The notes under the pieces are model-generated. The model searched no databases. It saw only the letters and a program-made list of their open reading frames with translations, and was not told the DNA's origin. DNA of 64,000 bases, taken from Roseovarius albus. GTDB taxonomy: Bacteria > Pseudomonadota > Alphaproteobacteria > Rhodobacterales > Rhodobacteraceae. The stretch spans positions 62,001 to 126,000 of the forward strand of contig NZ_FWFX01000004.1 in assembly GCF_900172335.1 (NCBI RefSeq), given 5' to 3'. The number at the start of each line of letters is the position of its first letter. The first letter of the stretch is position 1. The position numbers and the translations under genes were made by a program. This document shows, in pieces, positions 9,537 to 18,872 of the stretch.

Positions 9537-9803
9537 GTGTTTAATGCACAGATTCAATATGTTAAGGTCGAAACGCCAAAAGGGCGTGCGCCGATTTCGG
9601 CAAGATTGTCAGACTGTATTCAGCGAACGCCACCATTAGTTGGAATGCAGAGCCACAGATCACATTGGAGTAATTTGACATACGTCAACAAAGTGGAACG
9701 TGACAGCAGTGCGTACGTCTGCATCTTGAGCAATGGAGGCCAGGTGACCTTCAGTTGAAGAAGATATGCGGACTTGAAAAAGCAACTCGCCGAGATAGTT
9801 CAA
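9537..9803 (+). pseudogene. LytTR DNA-binding domain remnant, interrupted by a stop
   Basis: The plus-strand frame from GTG 9537 encodes a recognisable LytTR response-regulator DNA-binding domain: YVKVETPKGR, ISARLSDCI, GMQSHRSHWSNLTYV (the conserved HRS-W recognition stretch), VERDSSAYVCILSNGG and VTFS. An in-frame TGA at 9756-9758 stops it, but the same frame continues RRYADLKKQLAE, which is the normal end of LytTR domains (typically SRRY then a helix). There is no N-terminal sensor or receiver part and no ribosome site. I call it a pseudogene fragment. A short functional product ending at the stop is possible but unlikely. Confidence 0.6.
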
Positions 9804-9815
9804 GTACGATCAATT

Positions 9816-11165
9816 TTATCGGTTGATAATCTCTTCGTCGTCGAGTTCGGCCCGTTCAATCCACTGGGTGGCAATGGTGCCAAGTAGGGTACGATTGCGG
9901 GTCTCGATTGCCTGCCGCAGGGATTGAAGAACATTCGCCATTTCAATCTCGGACAGGTGAGTTTTCTGCGCACGCATGATCTTGGGGTGTGGTGTGGTCA
10001 GCATGTCAGAACCGATCAGCAATTCTTCGTGCAGTTTTTCCCCCGGGCGCAGGCCAGTGATCTCTATGGCGATATCTCCGTCGGGATTGGTCTCGTTTTT
10101 TACGGTCAGGCCCGAAGCCTCGATCATCTGGCGGGCCAAATGGCGGATGGGTACGGGTTTGCCCATATCGAGCACGAAAACATCGCCACCTCGAGCGAAA
10201 GATCCCGCTAACAGAACCAAGCGCACAGCTTCAGGGATAGTCATAAAGTAGCGAGTGACGTCGGAATGGGTTAGTGTGACTGGGCCTCCATGGGCAATCT
10301 GGTCTTGAAACAGCGGAATAACAGAGCCGCTGGACCCCAGAACATTGCCAAAGCGCACCATGGAAAAGCGGGTATGATTAGACCGCGTGGCAAGATCCTG
10401 AATGACAAGTTCTGCCAGGCGTTTGGACGCACCCATTGCAGAAGAGGGGCGAACGGCCTTGTCGGTTGAGACAAGAATGAAACGGTCAACGTCATACTGC
10501 TTGGCGGCGTCAGCTACGACTTTGGTGCCGATGACATTGTTTTGCATACCTTGCAGGGCGTTGTCTTCGACCATCGGGACATGTTTGTAGGCGGCGGCGT
10601 GCAGGACAATGTTGATGTCGTTCTCACCAATCACCTCGTTGATCAGCGGCTTGTCTGTAACCGAACCCAATACGGCGGTGATACGCAAATCCGGAGCCTT
10701 ATCTCGTAGCTCATTGTGGATCTTGAACAACAGCAATTCACTGTGATCCAGCAAGATCAGGTGTTTTGGGTTACAGCGAATGATCTGGCGACAAAGCTCG
10801 GACCCAATTGAGCCGCCAGCGCCCGTCACCAGAACATTGCGACCTTCAAAAGTTCCGCTGACCGCTGGTAGTTCTTCTTCTAGCTGTTCGCGGCCCAACA
10901 GATCATTTACGTCGAATGTCTTTGCCTGTGTCGTGTCCGCGACAGTGGAAGCTTGTTCGTCAGGAGAGACTAAGTGATGCATGAGTACACTAGCCGCAGC
11001 AATCACAATCAGGGCGGCCACAATGAAGGCCCCGGCGGACATCGATACACCTGGGGCGAGCAAAAGAACGCCAACGCTGGAAGAAGCCACAACCAAAATG
11101 ATTAGGCACAAGGAGATGGCCCGCTTTTGTTTGACACTCAGTGACGCTGCAAAATCATGTAACAT
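9816..11165 (-). CDS. FlaA1/WbpM-type nucleotide-sugar dehydratase, short N-terminus
   Basis: Membrane-anchored NAD-dependent UDP-GlcNAc 4,6-dehydratase-like enzyme for polysaccharide or glycan precursors. After two N-terminal membrane helices comes the Rossmann motif VTGAGGSIGSELCRQI (about residue 113), HAAAYKHVPMVEDN, the M-x3-K catalytic variant in SAMGASKRLAEL, RFGNVLGSSGSVIP and GLRPGEKLHEELL. These are diagnostic of the CapD/FlaA1/WbpM group. Classical long members carry four helices and an extra N-terminal domain; this one (449 residues) has only half of that. The start is ATG 11165; a TTG at 11189 would add 8 residues. It lies downstream of an epimerase gene on the same strand. Confidence 0.85.
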   Translation of the reverse strand: MLHDFAASLSVKQKRAISLCLIILVVASSSVGVLLLAPGVSMSAGAFIVAALIVIAAASVLMHHLVSPDEQASTVADTTQAKTFDVNDLLGREQLEEELPAVSGTFEGRNVLVTGAGGSIGSELCRQIIRCNPKHLILLDHSELLLFKIHNELRDKAPDLRITAVLGSVTDKPLINEVIGENDINIVLHAAAYKHVPMVEDNALQGMQNNVIGTKVVADAAKQYDVDRFILVSTDKAVRPSSAMGASKRLAELVIQDLATRSNHTRFSMVRFGNVLGSSGSVIPLFQDQIAHGGPVTLTHSDVTRYFMTIPEAVRLVLLAGSFARGGDVFVLDMGKPVPIRHLARQMIEASGLTVKNETNPDGDIAIEITGLRPGEKLHEELLIGSDMLTTPHPKIMRAQKTHLSEIEMANVLQSLRQAIETRNRTLLGTIATQWIERAELDDEEIINR

Positions 11166-11356
11166 TCGGTAGGTCCCCGACACGATCAATGTTTGATGCC
11201 ATCAATTTTTTCCTGCCTTTGAAAGGCTTATAGATAAAAAGCTGGCTCTCTACCAGCAAAGATAGGGTGTGTCCCACGCGTGTTACAAGGGGTGTTACGA
11301 GATGTCGCAAAAAGTTGTGTTGAGGTGAGATAACATACAAGAAACGGGATTTCAGA

Positions 11357-12205
11357 TTACAATTTAGCCCGACAGGTTTGCCAGTCTGTGATCATATCTT
11401 TGGCGGTAACTGCATTTTCGAAATTTGGCAGTATCGATGCAAACAGGTCAGTGGAAAGCGATACCTCTTGCAAGGCGGTTTCAGGCGCGTCGCGCCATAT
11501 AATTGGAATATCAGCGGCGCTTGCAAGCTCATCCATGCAGACTGGGATGGATGACGCAACGTTCAATGCATCTGGAAGATCGTTTGGTGGGCAGGTTGTC
11601 AGCGCAACAAGGATTTGTGACAAATGCCCGGGGGCGACGTAGCTGCGTCGTGGTCCTTTGCCATCAGAAAAGCGATCCAGATGTAAAGCTCGCTCGCTAA
11701 GCATGGCAGGCGCAAGGCTGTCTGCCCCCACGACGTTGGCCAGACGCAGGCAAACATGGGCAAAGGGATCTTCTTGCCGAAACAGTGCGATTTGCCTTTC
11801 CATAACGAGCTTGGCTAGACCATAGGCGCTCATCGGATTGGGTGTGCGTCCCTCTGGCATGTTACATCCCGGGCCATAGATGGCAGCCGAGGATATATGA
11901 AATACTTGGCTGGCACCGCTATGGGAGGCGAGGGCGCGGCTGGCCCAGGCCAGTTTGATATTGTCTTGCAGTTCCTGTTCAGACCCGCTGGTCCGCCCCC
12001 AAAGTGAGATGATGCTATGACAAGGCGGGATTCCATCCATAGGCTGGCCGGGAGACCATTGAATGTCTGCGTCAGACCCGCGTGACTGGGTGATGATATC
12101 GAAACCATGTGTGTCACGAATGCGCCAAGCGGCCTGCAATAGTTCGCCCAGCTTTCCGTTTGATCCAGTCAGCAAGATTCGGTGTTTGTCTTCAAGCGGT
12201 TCCAC
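11357..12205 (-). CDS. NAD-dependent epimerase/dehydratase (extended SDR)
   Basis: A 282-residue extended SDR. It has an N-terminal dinucleotide motif LLTGSNGKLGELL, HISSAAIYGPG (active-site serine), and YGLAKLVMER with the catalytic Y-x3-K pair; RLANVVGADS follows. Such proteins act on nucleotide sugars. The substrate cannot be read from sequence. The neighbouring FlaA1-like dehydratase (167 bases between starts and stops, same strand) and the DoxX-like membrane gene suggest a small surface-sugar cluster. The start is ATG 12205. The product is slightly shorter than typical UDP-glucose epimerases. Confidence 0.8.
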   Translation of the reverse strand: MEPLEDKHRILLTGSNGKLGELLQAAWRIRDTHGFDIITQSRGSDADIQWSPGQPMDGIPPCHSIISLWGRTSGSEQELQDNIKLAWASRALASHSGASQVFHISSAAIYGPGCNMPEGRTPNPMSAYGLAKLVMERQIALFRQEDPFAHVCLRLANVVGADSLAPAMLSERALHLDRFSDGKGPRRSYVAPGHLSQILVALTTCPPNDLPDALNVASSIPVCMDELASAADIPIIWRDAPETALQEVSLSTDLFASILPNFENAVTAKDMITDWQTCRAKL

Positions 12206-12298
12206 GTTCAGGCCCTCGGGTTTATGGTATCAGCCTGACATAGCACGAGCATGCAATGAATGGCAGGTTGTTTACCCTAAGAACGTGACTATGAGGTG

Positions 12299-12772
12299 TT
12301 ATTCCGATTGTGCGGTTTCAATCGGGTGGGTTGCGACTCTCGCGTGCTTCGATGTTGTCGAGCTCCGCGATGCCCGTCTGGGCAATGTCAGTTTTTGCAG
12401 CTCTACTTGCCCCACGTTTGTATAGGCCATCAAAACAGCTGCGCTCAATGTGATATCACGCCAGAATTCCGTCAGATGTTCGACATCGAATGGGAAGAAA
12501 TTTTGCACGACGCTTGAACACATCACAAACATGGCTAAAGCCAATGCATAGGTTCGAGTCATGAGACCGGTCATGAAGGCAACACCAATGCAAAAAAGCA
12601 AGCCGGAGCCCACAAGATCAGCCAACTCATATGTCATGTAAGGCAGGAATAGCGCACGCTGATTCACTCCAGGAATGAGATCAAGTGCAACCCCGATGAA
12701 ATACGACCCCAGTGCAATGCGGATCAGGTTCATTGCCAATACGAAAATCCAGTGGTTCTTGGAGAAGGTCAC
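12299..12772 (-). CDS. DoxX-like membrane protein
   Basis: A small integral membrane protein with four predicted helices (NLIRIALGSYFIGVALDL, a central pair around VGSGLLFCIGVAFMTGL and ALALAMFVMCSSVV, and a last one at LSAAVLMAYTN), then a basic, serine-rich tail. The pattern with TGLMTR between helices 2 and 3 resembles DoxX/DoxD-like proteins. Function unknown. I chose GTG 12772 because AGGGA lies about 8 bases upstream. A longer TTG start at 12865 would add 31 residues but begins within 10 bases of the gyrA terminator and has no ribosome site. It precedes the sugar-modifying genes on the same strand. Confidence 0.6.
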   Translation of the reverse strand: MTFSKNHWIFVLAMNLIRIALGSYFIGVALDLIPGVNQRALFLPYMTYELADLVGSGLLFCIGVAFMTGLMTRTYALALAMFVMCSSVVQNFFPFDVEHLTEFWRDITLSAAVLMAYTNVGQVELQKLTLPRRASRSSTTSKHARVATHPIETAQSE

Positions 12773-12874
12773 TATTTCAATCCCTGTCAATTGATGTGAT
12801 GCCCAAAATTGTGCAATTGGGCGCAGGACCAAAGTCCTCAGGAATTGCGGCGAAACTTTAGCCAAAGAATGAAA

Positions 12875-12905
12875 AAAAAGAAAGGGCCGGAGACAATCCG
12901 GCCCT
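12875..12905 (-). terminator. rho-independent terminator of gyrA
   Basis: Arms AGGGCCGGA (12883-12891) and TCCGGCCCT (12897-12905) form a perfect 9-base stem with a 5-base loop. Read on the minus strand it is followed by TTTCTTTTTTTTC. It starts 17 bases after the gyrA stop. Confidence 0.9.
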
Positions 12906-12921
12906 CTCGCAATGCATTGTT

Positions 12922-15660
12922 TTAGCTTTCGCTATTTTCGCCGTCTTCATCTTCTGATTGTTCTGCGATCCAGGCGACACTGACGACCTCTTCACCCTTG
13001 CCAGTGTTGAATACTTTGACACCCCCGGCGCTGCGGGAGCGGAAGGAAATGCCCTCAACAGGTACGCGGATGGATTGCCCTTTCGAGGTGGCGAGCATGA
13101 TCTGATCTTCCAATTCGACCGGGAAGGAGGCCACAACAGAACCTGCACGCAGGCCTTTATCAATGGCCTGCACGCCCATCCCGCCACGGCCCCGCACTGG
13201 ATAGTCATGACTGGAGCTGAGTTTGCCAGCACCCTGTGCCGTGATCGTCAATAGCAGGTTCTCAGCTGCCGACATTTCGGCGTAGCGCTCCTGATTGATA
13301 GTGGCGTTTTCATTGACCTCTTCATCGTTGACAGCCTCGTCATCGGTCATGCCTGCAACCGCACGGCGCATCTTGAGATAGGCCGAGCGTTCATCAGCAG
13401 TGGCATCGAAGTGGCGGATGACGGACATCGAAACAACCTTGTCATCGCCTTGCAGCTTGATGCCGCGGACACCGGTGGATTTGCGGCCCTTGAAGACGCG
13501 CACATCGGTGGTGGAGAAGCGAATGGCGCGGCCCGAGTTGGTGAAGAGCATGACATCGTCATTCTCCGAACAGATGCGCGCGTTGACCATTTCCACGCCT
13601 TCGGGCAGATCCATCGCGATTTTGCCGTTGCGCATGACGTTGGTGAAATCCGACAGCGCGTTGCGGCGCACGTCGCCTGCTGTCGTGGCAAAGATGATCT
13701 GCAGGTTTTCCCACTCTTCATCCGGCACATCCACGGGCATGATCGCGGCGATGGAGACCCCGGTTGGAATGGGCAGGATGTTGACGATGGCCTTGCCCTT
13801 GGCGGTGCGGCCACCCAGCGGCAGGCGCCAGGTTTTGAGTTTGTAGACCATACCGTCGGTTGTGAAGAACAGCAGTTGGGTATGGGTGTTGGCCACGAAG
13901 AGTGTGGTGACAGCATCCTCTTCCTTGGTTTGCATTCCGGAAAGTCCTTTGCCGCCACGCTTTTGCGCGCGGAAGTCGGCGAGGGCAGTCCGTTTGATAT
14001 AACCACCAGCGGTGATGGTGACGACCATGTCTTCACGCTCGATCAGGTCTTCGTCTTCCATGTCACCAGACCAGTCGACAATCTCAGTGCGGCGTGCAAC
14101 GGCGAATTGGTCTTTCACTTCCCGTAGCTCGTCCGAGATGATCTGCATGATCCGCTCGCGCGAGGCTAGGATGGCGAGGTATTCTTTGATCTTACCGGCC
14201 AGTTCCTGCAATTCATCGGTGACTTCGCGTACCCCAATTTGGGTCAGGCGCTGCAGTCGTAATTCCAGAATGGCGCGTGCCTGAACTTCAGACAGATTAT
14301 AGGTGCCATCATCATTGGCGGTATGGGTTGGATCATCAATCAGCGCGATATATTCAAGGATCGAATGTGCGGGCCAGCGACGCGTCATCAGTTTTTCGCG
14401 GGCTTCAGCGGCATCGGCCGAGGCGCGGATGGTGGCAACAACCTCGTCAACATTCGACACAGCCACGGCCAGACCACACAGGATATGGCTGCGTTCGCGG
14501 GCTTTGCGCAGCTCGAACGCGGTGCGCCGGGCGACAACCTCTTCACGGAAGGTAACAAATGCAGTCAGGAAGCCACGAAGGTTGAGCTGTTCGGGGCGGC
14601 CCCCGTTCAGAGCCAACATGTTGCATCCAAAATAGGTTTGCAGCGGTGTGAAGCGGAAGAGCTGGTTCAGTACCACTTCAGGTGTTGCGTCGCGTTTCAA
14701 TTCGACGACAACCCGCACACCATTACGGTCAGATTCGTCTTGAACGTGAGCAATGCCTTCGATCCGCTTTTCACGGGCGGCTTCGGCGATTTTTTCAATC
14801 ATTGAGGCCTTGTTCACCTGATAGGGGATTTCATCCACGACGATGGCGTAGCGATCCTTGCGGATTTCTTCCGTGCGGGTCTTGGCACGGATCACGACGC
14901 TGCCGCGCCCTTCGAGATAGGCCTTGCGTGCGCCAGAGCGGCCCAGAATGATGCCGCCAGTGGGGAAGTCAGGAGCCGGGACGTATTCGATCAGCTGTGC
15001 GGAATCGAGGTCAGGGTCCTCGATCAGCGCCAATGTAGCATCAATCACCTCGCCAAGGTTATGGGGCGGGATATTGGTAGCCATCCCGACCGCGATACCA
15101 CCAGCGCCGTTGACCAGCATATTAGGATACCGGGCTGGCAGGACCGAAGGTTCGCGGTCTTTGCCGTCATAGTTGTCCTGAAAATCGACAGTGTCTTTTT
15201 CGATGTCGGCCAGCAAAGAGGCGGCAGGCTTATCCATCCGCACCTCGGTATAGCGCATGGCCGCAGGATTATCGCCATCCATCGATCCAAAGTTGCCCTG
15301 ACCATCCAGCAATGGCAGTGACATCGAAAAGTCCTGCGCCATCCGGACAAGCGCATCATAAATCGCGCTGTCGCCATGAGGGTGGTATTTACCCATGACG
15401 TCGCCAACGGGACGTGCGGACTTGCGATACGATTTATCGTGTGTGTTCCCCGTTTCGTGCATTGCGTAAAGAATGCGGCGGTGCACCGGCTTCAGACCAT
15501 CCCGCAGATCCGGGATCGCACGCGAAACGATGACCGACATGGCATAATCGAGGTAAGAGGTTTTCATCTCATCCGCGATCGAGATCGTCGGGCCATCATA
15601 CGCCGGACGCTCTGGTTGGTTTTCTTCCATGTTTTCAGGATCTTGGGGGGTATCGTTCAC
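12922..15660 (-). CDS. gyrA: DNA gyrase subunit A
   Basis: Cleaves and rejoins DNA in the A2B2 gyrase that introduces negative supercoils. The 912-residue product has the breakage-reunion domain with catalytic tyrosine Y137 ([10 protein letters not shown]), then the six-bladed C-terminal DNA-wrapping domain with the gyrase box [10 protein letters not shown]. The C-terminus is acidic. The quinolone-determining region reads [11 protein letters not shown]98 and D102, the positions of E. coli S83 and D87, are the sensitive-type residues. An acidic insertion ([16 protein letters not shown]) interrupts the C-terminal domain, as is common in alphaproteobacteria. Transcribed alone, with its own terminator. 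Confidence 0.97.
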   Translation of the reverse strand: MNDTPQDPENMEENQPERPAYDGPTISIADEMKTSYLDYAMSVIVSRAIPDLRDGLKPVHRRILYAMHETGNTHDKSYRKSARPVGDVMGKYHPHGDSAIYDALVRMAQDFSMSLPLLDGQGNFGSMDGDNPAAMRYTEVRMDKPAASLLADIEKDTVDFQDNYDGKDREPSVLPARYPNMLVNGAGGIAVGMATNIPPHNLGEVIDATLALIEDPDLDSAQLIEYVPAPDFPTGGIILGRSGARKAYLEGRGSVVIRAKTRTEEIRKDRYAIVVDEIPYQVNKASMIEKIAEAAREKRIEGIAHVQDESDRNGVRVVVELKRDATPEVVLNQLFRFTPLQTYFGCNMLALNGGRPEQLNLRGFLTAFVTFREEVVARRTAFELRKARERSHILCGLAVAVSNVDEVVATIRASADAAEAREKLMTRRWPAHSILEYIALIDDPTHTANDDGTYNLSEVQARAILELRLQRLTQIGVREVTDELQELAGKIKEYLAILASRERIMQIISDELREVKDQFAVARRTEIVDWSGDMEDEDLIEREDMVVTITAGGYIKRTALADFRAQKRGGKGLSGMQTKEEDAVTTLFVANTHTQLLFFTTDGMVYKLKTWRLPLGGRTAKGKAIVNILPIPTGVSIAAIMPVDVPDEEWENLQIIFATTAGDVRRNALSDFTNVMRNGKIAMDLPEGVEMVNARICSENDDVMLFTNSGRAIRFSTTDVRVFKGRKSTGVRGIKLQGDDKVVSMSVIRHFDATADERSAYLKMRRAVAGMTDDEAVNDEEVNENATINQERYAEMSAAENLLLTITAQGAGKLSSSHDYPVRGRGGMGVQAIDKGLRAGSVVASFPVELEDQIMLATSKGQSIRVPVEGISFRSRSAGGVKVFNTGKGEEVVSVAWIAEQSEDEDGENSES

Positions 15661-15702
15661 GATGTTACCTGTACTGTCAGGGACTGCTATATTTTGTTGT
15701 TC

Positions 15703-15843
15703 TTAATATATCAGAGGCAGGATATGGGGTGCAATGCCTGTGCCCGGTTTAATTGGAAGTTAATTGGCAGCCGGACCGGCAAATTGATAACACATTGTTT
15801 TCATTGAAAAGTAATTTTTTTGTGCCATCATTAATATATCAGA
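15703..15843. repeat. 13-bp direct repeat pair between gyrA and usg
   Basis: TTAATATATCAGA occurs at 15703-15715 and again at 15831-15843, 128 bases apart, in the 202-base divergent intergenic region. Each copy contains a TAATAT that could serve as a -10 box. Function unknown; chance is possible in this AT-rich gap. Confidence 0.6.
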
Positions 15844-15862
15844 CAACAACAGGAGCAGAACA

Positions 15863-16132
15863 ATGCAAATGTCTGAAACAGAAATGATGTTGAAGGGCTA
15901 CGGGCTGACAACAGCCGAATTTTTCTATCACATGCCCGACCACATCCATGTTTTGAATACGTTCATCTGGCAGGAATACGATCTTGCGCCTGATTATCCG
16001 CGTTTGTTCGAATTTGTGGAATTTTGGCAAAACGAGATTGACGGACCGCTGCATTCTGTGAGCTTCACGCATCGAAAACTGGTGTCTGCTGGAGAGTGGC
16101 GGAATGTCAAAGGTGAATTTCACCTGCATTGA
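15863..16132 (+). CDS. Usg family protein
   Basis: An 89-residue protein with the family core LKGYGLTTAEFFYHMPDH, FIWQEYDLAPDYPRL and DGPLHSVSF, ending EWRNVKGEFHLH. Usg-like proteins are small and conserved in alphaproteobacteria. They are sometimes named after a neighbour of aspartate-semialdehyde dehydrogenase or tryptophan genes, but have no proven role. AGGAGCAGAACA precedes ATG 15863. An alternative start at codon 3 is possible. It stands alone, divergent from gyrA, with a terminator-like hairpin 10 bases after its stop. Confidence 0.85.
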   Translation: MQMSETEMMLKGYGLTTAEFFYHMPDHIHVLNTFIWQEYDLAPDYPRLFEFVEFWQNEIDGPLHSVSFTHRKLVSAGEWRNVKGEFHLH

Positions 16133-16142
16133 CCATAGGGAG

Positions 16143-16170
16143 GAGCCGGGCAATTGTCCGGCTCTCATTT
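16143..16170 (+). terminator. probable terminator after usg
   Basis: Arms GAGCCGG (16143-16149) and CCGGCTC (16158-16164) around GCAATTGT, followed on the plus strand by TCATTTCTC. The stem is strong; the T-run is short. Confidence 0.6.
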
Positions 16171-16190
16171 CTCTAGATGTGTAGCCCTAA

Positions 16191-16751
16191 TCAAGGGATA
16201 ATACGGGTGTACTTTGTGCCTTCGATCGTTGCGCCTGCCATGATGCCAGCTTGGCCGAAGATCACGGCCACAACGGGAGATGTTACCGTTGTTGTGTCAG
16301 CGGTCAAGTTTCCACCTTGATCAGGCAGGGCGTATTCGACGTTTGCACCAGCAACCCAACCCGGCGATCGGCGGAAGCTTTGCAGTGCATCTTCGGTCAT
16401 GAAAAATAGAACGTGCGAGAATTGCTGTGCACCGATCTGAAGGCCGAAGCTGCCCTTTGCGGCGGAATAGTAGTCAACGGTTGCGTCGTTGATGCGCAAT
16501 GCACCGCGTCCGTAACCGCCACCAAGGCCAAAGCCCGCCTCTGTTACGACCGGCATGACTAATACGCCGCTGGCTTTATTGGCCAGATCCCGGGCATTGG
16601 GATAATTTGAATAGAGATAGTTCAGCGTCGCATCGGCGCGCGCATCAATTTTTTGCGATCCGGGGCTACCTACGCCGTTGCCGCAAGCGGCCAAAACCGG
16701 AATGCCTGCAAGGGCACCCAGCGTAAAGCCGCGTCTGGAGAGATTGCTCAT
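16191..16751 (-). CDS. YSC84/SYLF-domain lipoprotein
   Basis: A 186-residue exported protein. The N-terminus has twin arginines (SRRGFTLGALAG) and a lipobox-like VLAACGNG, so it is probably a lipoprotein. The mature part is a SYLF (YSC84/BPSL-like) domain: ARADATLNYLYSNYP, KASGVLVMPVVTEAGFGLGG, GRGALRINDATVDYYSAAKG and FGLQIGAQ. SYLF domains bind lipids in eukaryotes; bacterial members are periplasmic or outer-membrane associated with no firm role. ATG 16751 is chosen because it gives a proper signal; an upstream start would add 29 residues before it. It is divergent from the methyltransferase gene and convergent with usg. Confidence 0.8.
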   Translation of the reverse strand: MSNLSRRGFTLGALAGIPVLAACGNGVGSPGSQKIDARADATLNYLYSNYPNARDLANKASGVLVMPVVTEAGFGLGGGYGRGALRINDATVDYYSAAKGSFGLQIGAQQFSHVLFFMTEDALQSFRRSPGWVAGANVEYALPDQGGNLTADTTTVTSPVVAVIFGQAGIMAGATIEGTKYTRIIP

Positions 16752-16948
16752 TTCATTGCCTGTTCGTTGCCTGACATTTGCCGGCTTTTTTGCATGCCGG
16801 TTGCAAAGGAGTATAGGCAACAGGAAGCAGGCTGTCACTATGGAACGACAACAAAGGCGGCTTATCGCCTGTATTTTATGGCTGAATTCGATATACGGGC
16901 AGCGGATGTGTTATGATCGGTTCTGAGGGTTGGATTGGGAGGCGGTCG

Positions 16949-17761
16949 ATGTCTGAAAATGACAAAAGATTTGAGGGATCTATTCCCGAAATTTACGACA
17001 ACTACTTGGTGCCGTTGATTTTCGAAGAATTTGCACATGAAATGGCCGACCATGTCGCGAAAGCCGCCCCGAGAGAAGTGTTGGAAACGGCGGCGGGAAG
17101 TGGTGTTTTGACGCGCGTTCTTGCGCCTGTATTATCTTGTGAAACCAACTATATAATTACCGATCTTAATGCGGATATGTTGGAGCGTGCAAAGCGGCAA
17201 CAGCCACTGAATGAAAACTTTGGTTGGCAGGTCGAGGATGCAATGGACTTGCCTTTTGAGACCAATCGGTTTGACGTAGTATGCTGCCAGTTTGGGGTGA
17301 TGTTTTTTCCGGACAAAGTGGCAGGCTTTGCTGAGGCACGTCGCGTATTAAAGCCCGGAGGCTATTTCATCTTCAGCGTGTGGGATGAGATACAGCACAG
17401 TGTGTTCGCCGATCATGTGACCCGTGCTGTTGGTTATGTTTTCGCAGATGATCCGCCCGTATTTTTAGCGCGAACGCCGCATGGCTACTTTGATTTGACC
17501 AGAATTGTCGGGCATCTGAAGTCGGCAGGATTCGCACAGGCAGAGATCAGAACGCTGACGCTGCCAAGTGTCGCCAAATCCCCGCGCGATGTGGCAATAG
17601 CCTATTGTCAGGGGACGCCCTTGCGCAATGAAATCATCGAAAGGGATCCTGACGGGTTGGAACGCGTGACCGATCACGCAACCCAACATTTGGAATCTGT
17701 GTTTGGCTCCGGTCCGATTAGCGGCAAAATTCGTGGTTATCTGATTACGGCGGAGGCTTAG
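16949..17761 (+). CDS. class I SAM-dependent methyltransferase
   Basis: A 270-residue methyltransferase of the UbiE/Methyltransf_11 type. It has motif I as VLETAAGSGVLTRVLAP (alanine in place of the usual first glycine), an acidic residue after strand 2 (ITDLNADML), AMDLPFETNRFDVVCCQFG as motif IV, and RVLKPGGYFIFSVWD after it. The acceptor cannot be inferred. ATG 16949 is preferred because GGGAGGCGG lies 7 bases upstream; an earlier start at 16913 would add 12 residues. Its last 4 bases overlap the 3' end of hemB on the other strand. Confidence 0.85.
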   Translation: MSENDKRFEGSIPEIYDNYLVPLIFEEFAHEMADHVAKAAPREVLETAAGSGVLTRVLAPVLSCETNYIITDLNADMLERAKRQQPLNENFGWQVEDAMDLPFETNRFDVVCCQFGVMFFPDKVAGFAEARRVLKPGGYFIFSVWDEIQHSVFADHVTRAVGYVFADDPPVFLARTPHGYFDLTRIVGHLKSAGFAQAEIRTLTLPSVAKSPRDVAIAYCQGTPLRNEIIERDPDGLERVTDHATQHLESVFGSGPISGKIRGYLITAEA

Positions 17762-18756
17762 CCAGCCAAAAGCCGCGCCATAGCCGGGGCAAAGTAGCTG
17801 AGAACACCGTCGCAGCCAGCGCGTTTGAACGCCATAAGGCTCTCGACCATGGCACGTTCACCATCGATCCAGCCATTTGAGGCTGCGGCTTGGATCATCG
17901 CGTATTCCCCGGACACCTGATATGCGAAGGTCGGGACCCCGAATTCCTGTTTCGTGCGCCGGCAGATATCGAGATAGGGCATGCCGGGTTTAACCATCAC
18001 CATATCCGCGCCCTCAGCCAAATCACGGGCGATGCAGCGCATCGCTTCGTCTGAGTTAGCGGGGTCCATCTGGTAGGTTTTCTTGTCACCCTTGAGCGCG
18101 CCGGAAGCACCCACAGCATCACGGAACGGGCCGTAGAATGCGCTGGCGTATTTAGCGGCGTAGCTCAGAATCATGACGTCTTGATGGTCAGCGGTTTCAA
18201 GCGCTTGCCGAATGGACCCGATGCGGCCATCCATCATATCTGACGGTCCGATGATATCGACACCAGATTCGGCCTGACTGAGGGCCTGTTTGACCAGGGC
18301 CTCGACAGTTTCTTCGTTCACGATTTTGCCATCGCGCACAAATCCATCATGGCCGGTATCAGAATAGGGATCGAGCGCGACATCAGTCATGATTGCGATT
18401 TCGGGTACAGCTGCCTTGATGGCGCGTGTTGCGCGGTTTGACAGATTTTCGGGATTCCAGGCCTCGGCACAATCTGCGGTGCGTTTTTCGGCAGTTGTAT
18501 AAGGAAACAGGCAAATCGCCGGAATGCCCAAATCTGCGGCCTCGCGGGCAGCTTCAACAATGCGATCTACGCTGCGGCGGACGACACCGGGCATTGAGGG
18601 CACCGGTTCTTCGACATTTTCACCCTCACGCACGAATACCGGCCAAATCAGATCGGACGCGGTGAAAGTATTCTCACTCACCATCGCGCGAATTGCGGCA
18701 GATTGGCGTGTACGGCGCAGGCGGTTGGCAGGGTGTATTGGCGGGGTTACGGACAT
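17758..18756 (-). CDS. hemB: delta-aminolevulinic acid dehydratase (porphobilinogen synthase)
   Basis: Condenses two 5-aminolevulinates to porphobilinogen in tetrapyrrole synthesis. The 332-residue product has the Schiff-base lysine in MVMVKPGMPYLD and a second active-site lysine in LSYAAKYASAFYGPFRDA. The metal region reads DVALDPYSDTGHDGFV: the cysteines of zinc-type enzymes are replaced, as in the magnesium/potassium-type or metal-poor enzymes known from Pseudomonas and Rhodobacter. It starts at ATG 18756, 115 bases from the divergent membrane-protein gene. Heme A synthase elsewhere in the window uses the same pathway. Confidence 0.95.
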   Translation of the reverse strand: MSVTPPIHPANRLRRTRQSAAIRAMVSENTFTASDLIWPVFVREGENVEEPVPSMPGVVRRSVDRIVEAAREAADLGIPAICLFPYTTAEKRTADCAEAWNPENLSNRATRAIKAAVPEIAIMTDVALDPYSDTGHDGFVRDGKIVNEETVEALVKQALSQAESGVDIIGPSDMMDGRIGSIRQALETADHQDVMILSYAAKYASAFYGPFRDAVGASGALKGDKKTYQMDPANSDEAMRCIARDLAEGADMVMVKPGMPYLDICRRTKQEFGVPTFAYQVSGEYAMIQAAASNGWIDGERAMVESLMAFKRAGCDGVLSYFAPAMARLLAG

Positions 18757-18872
18757 GTCACGGTTTCCTGAATCGAATGCCCTTCAGTTACATGGATTTT
18801 CACACATCTCAAGGGTGGGAATCCCGATGCGTCAGCGCTAAGAATGTTGGACACAGTGTTGGGGACTTAAAA

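Noticed and set aside
9306..9557. Minus-strand open frame with an ATG
   Set aside because: The translated peptide looks random; another minus frame (9362-9508) reads better but has no start. Neither is called as a gene.
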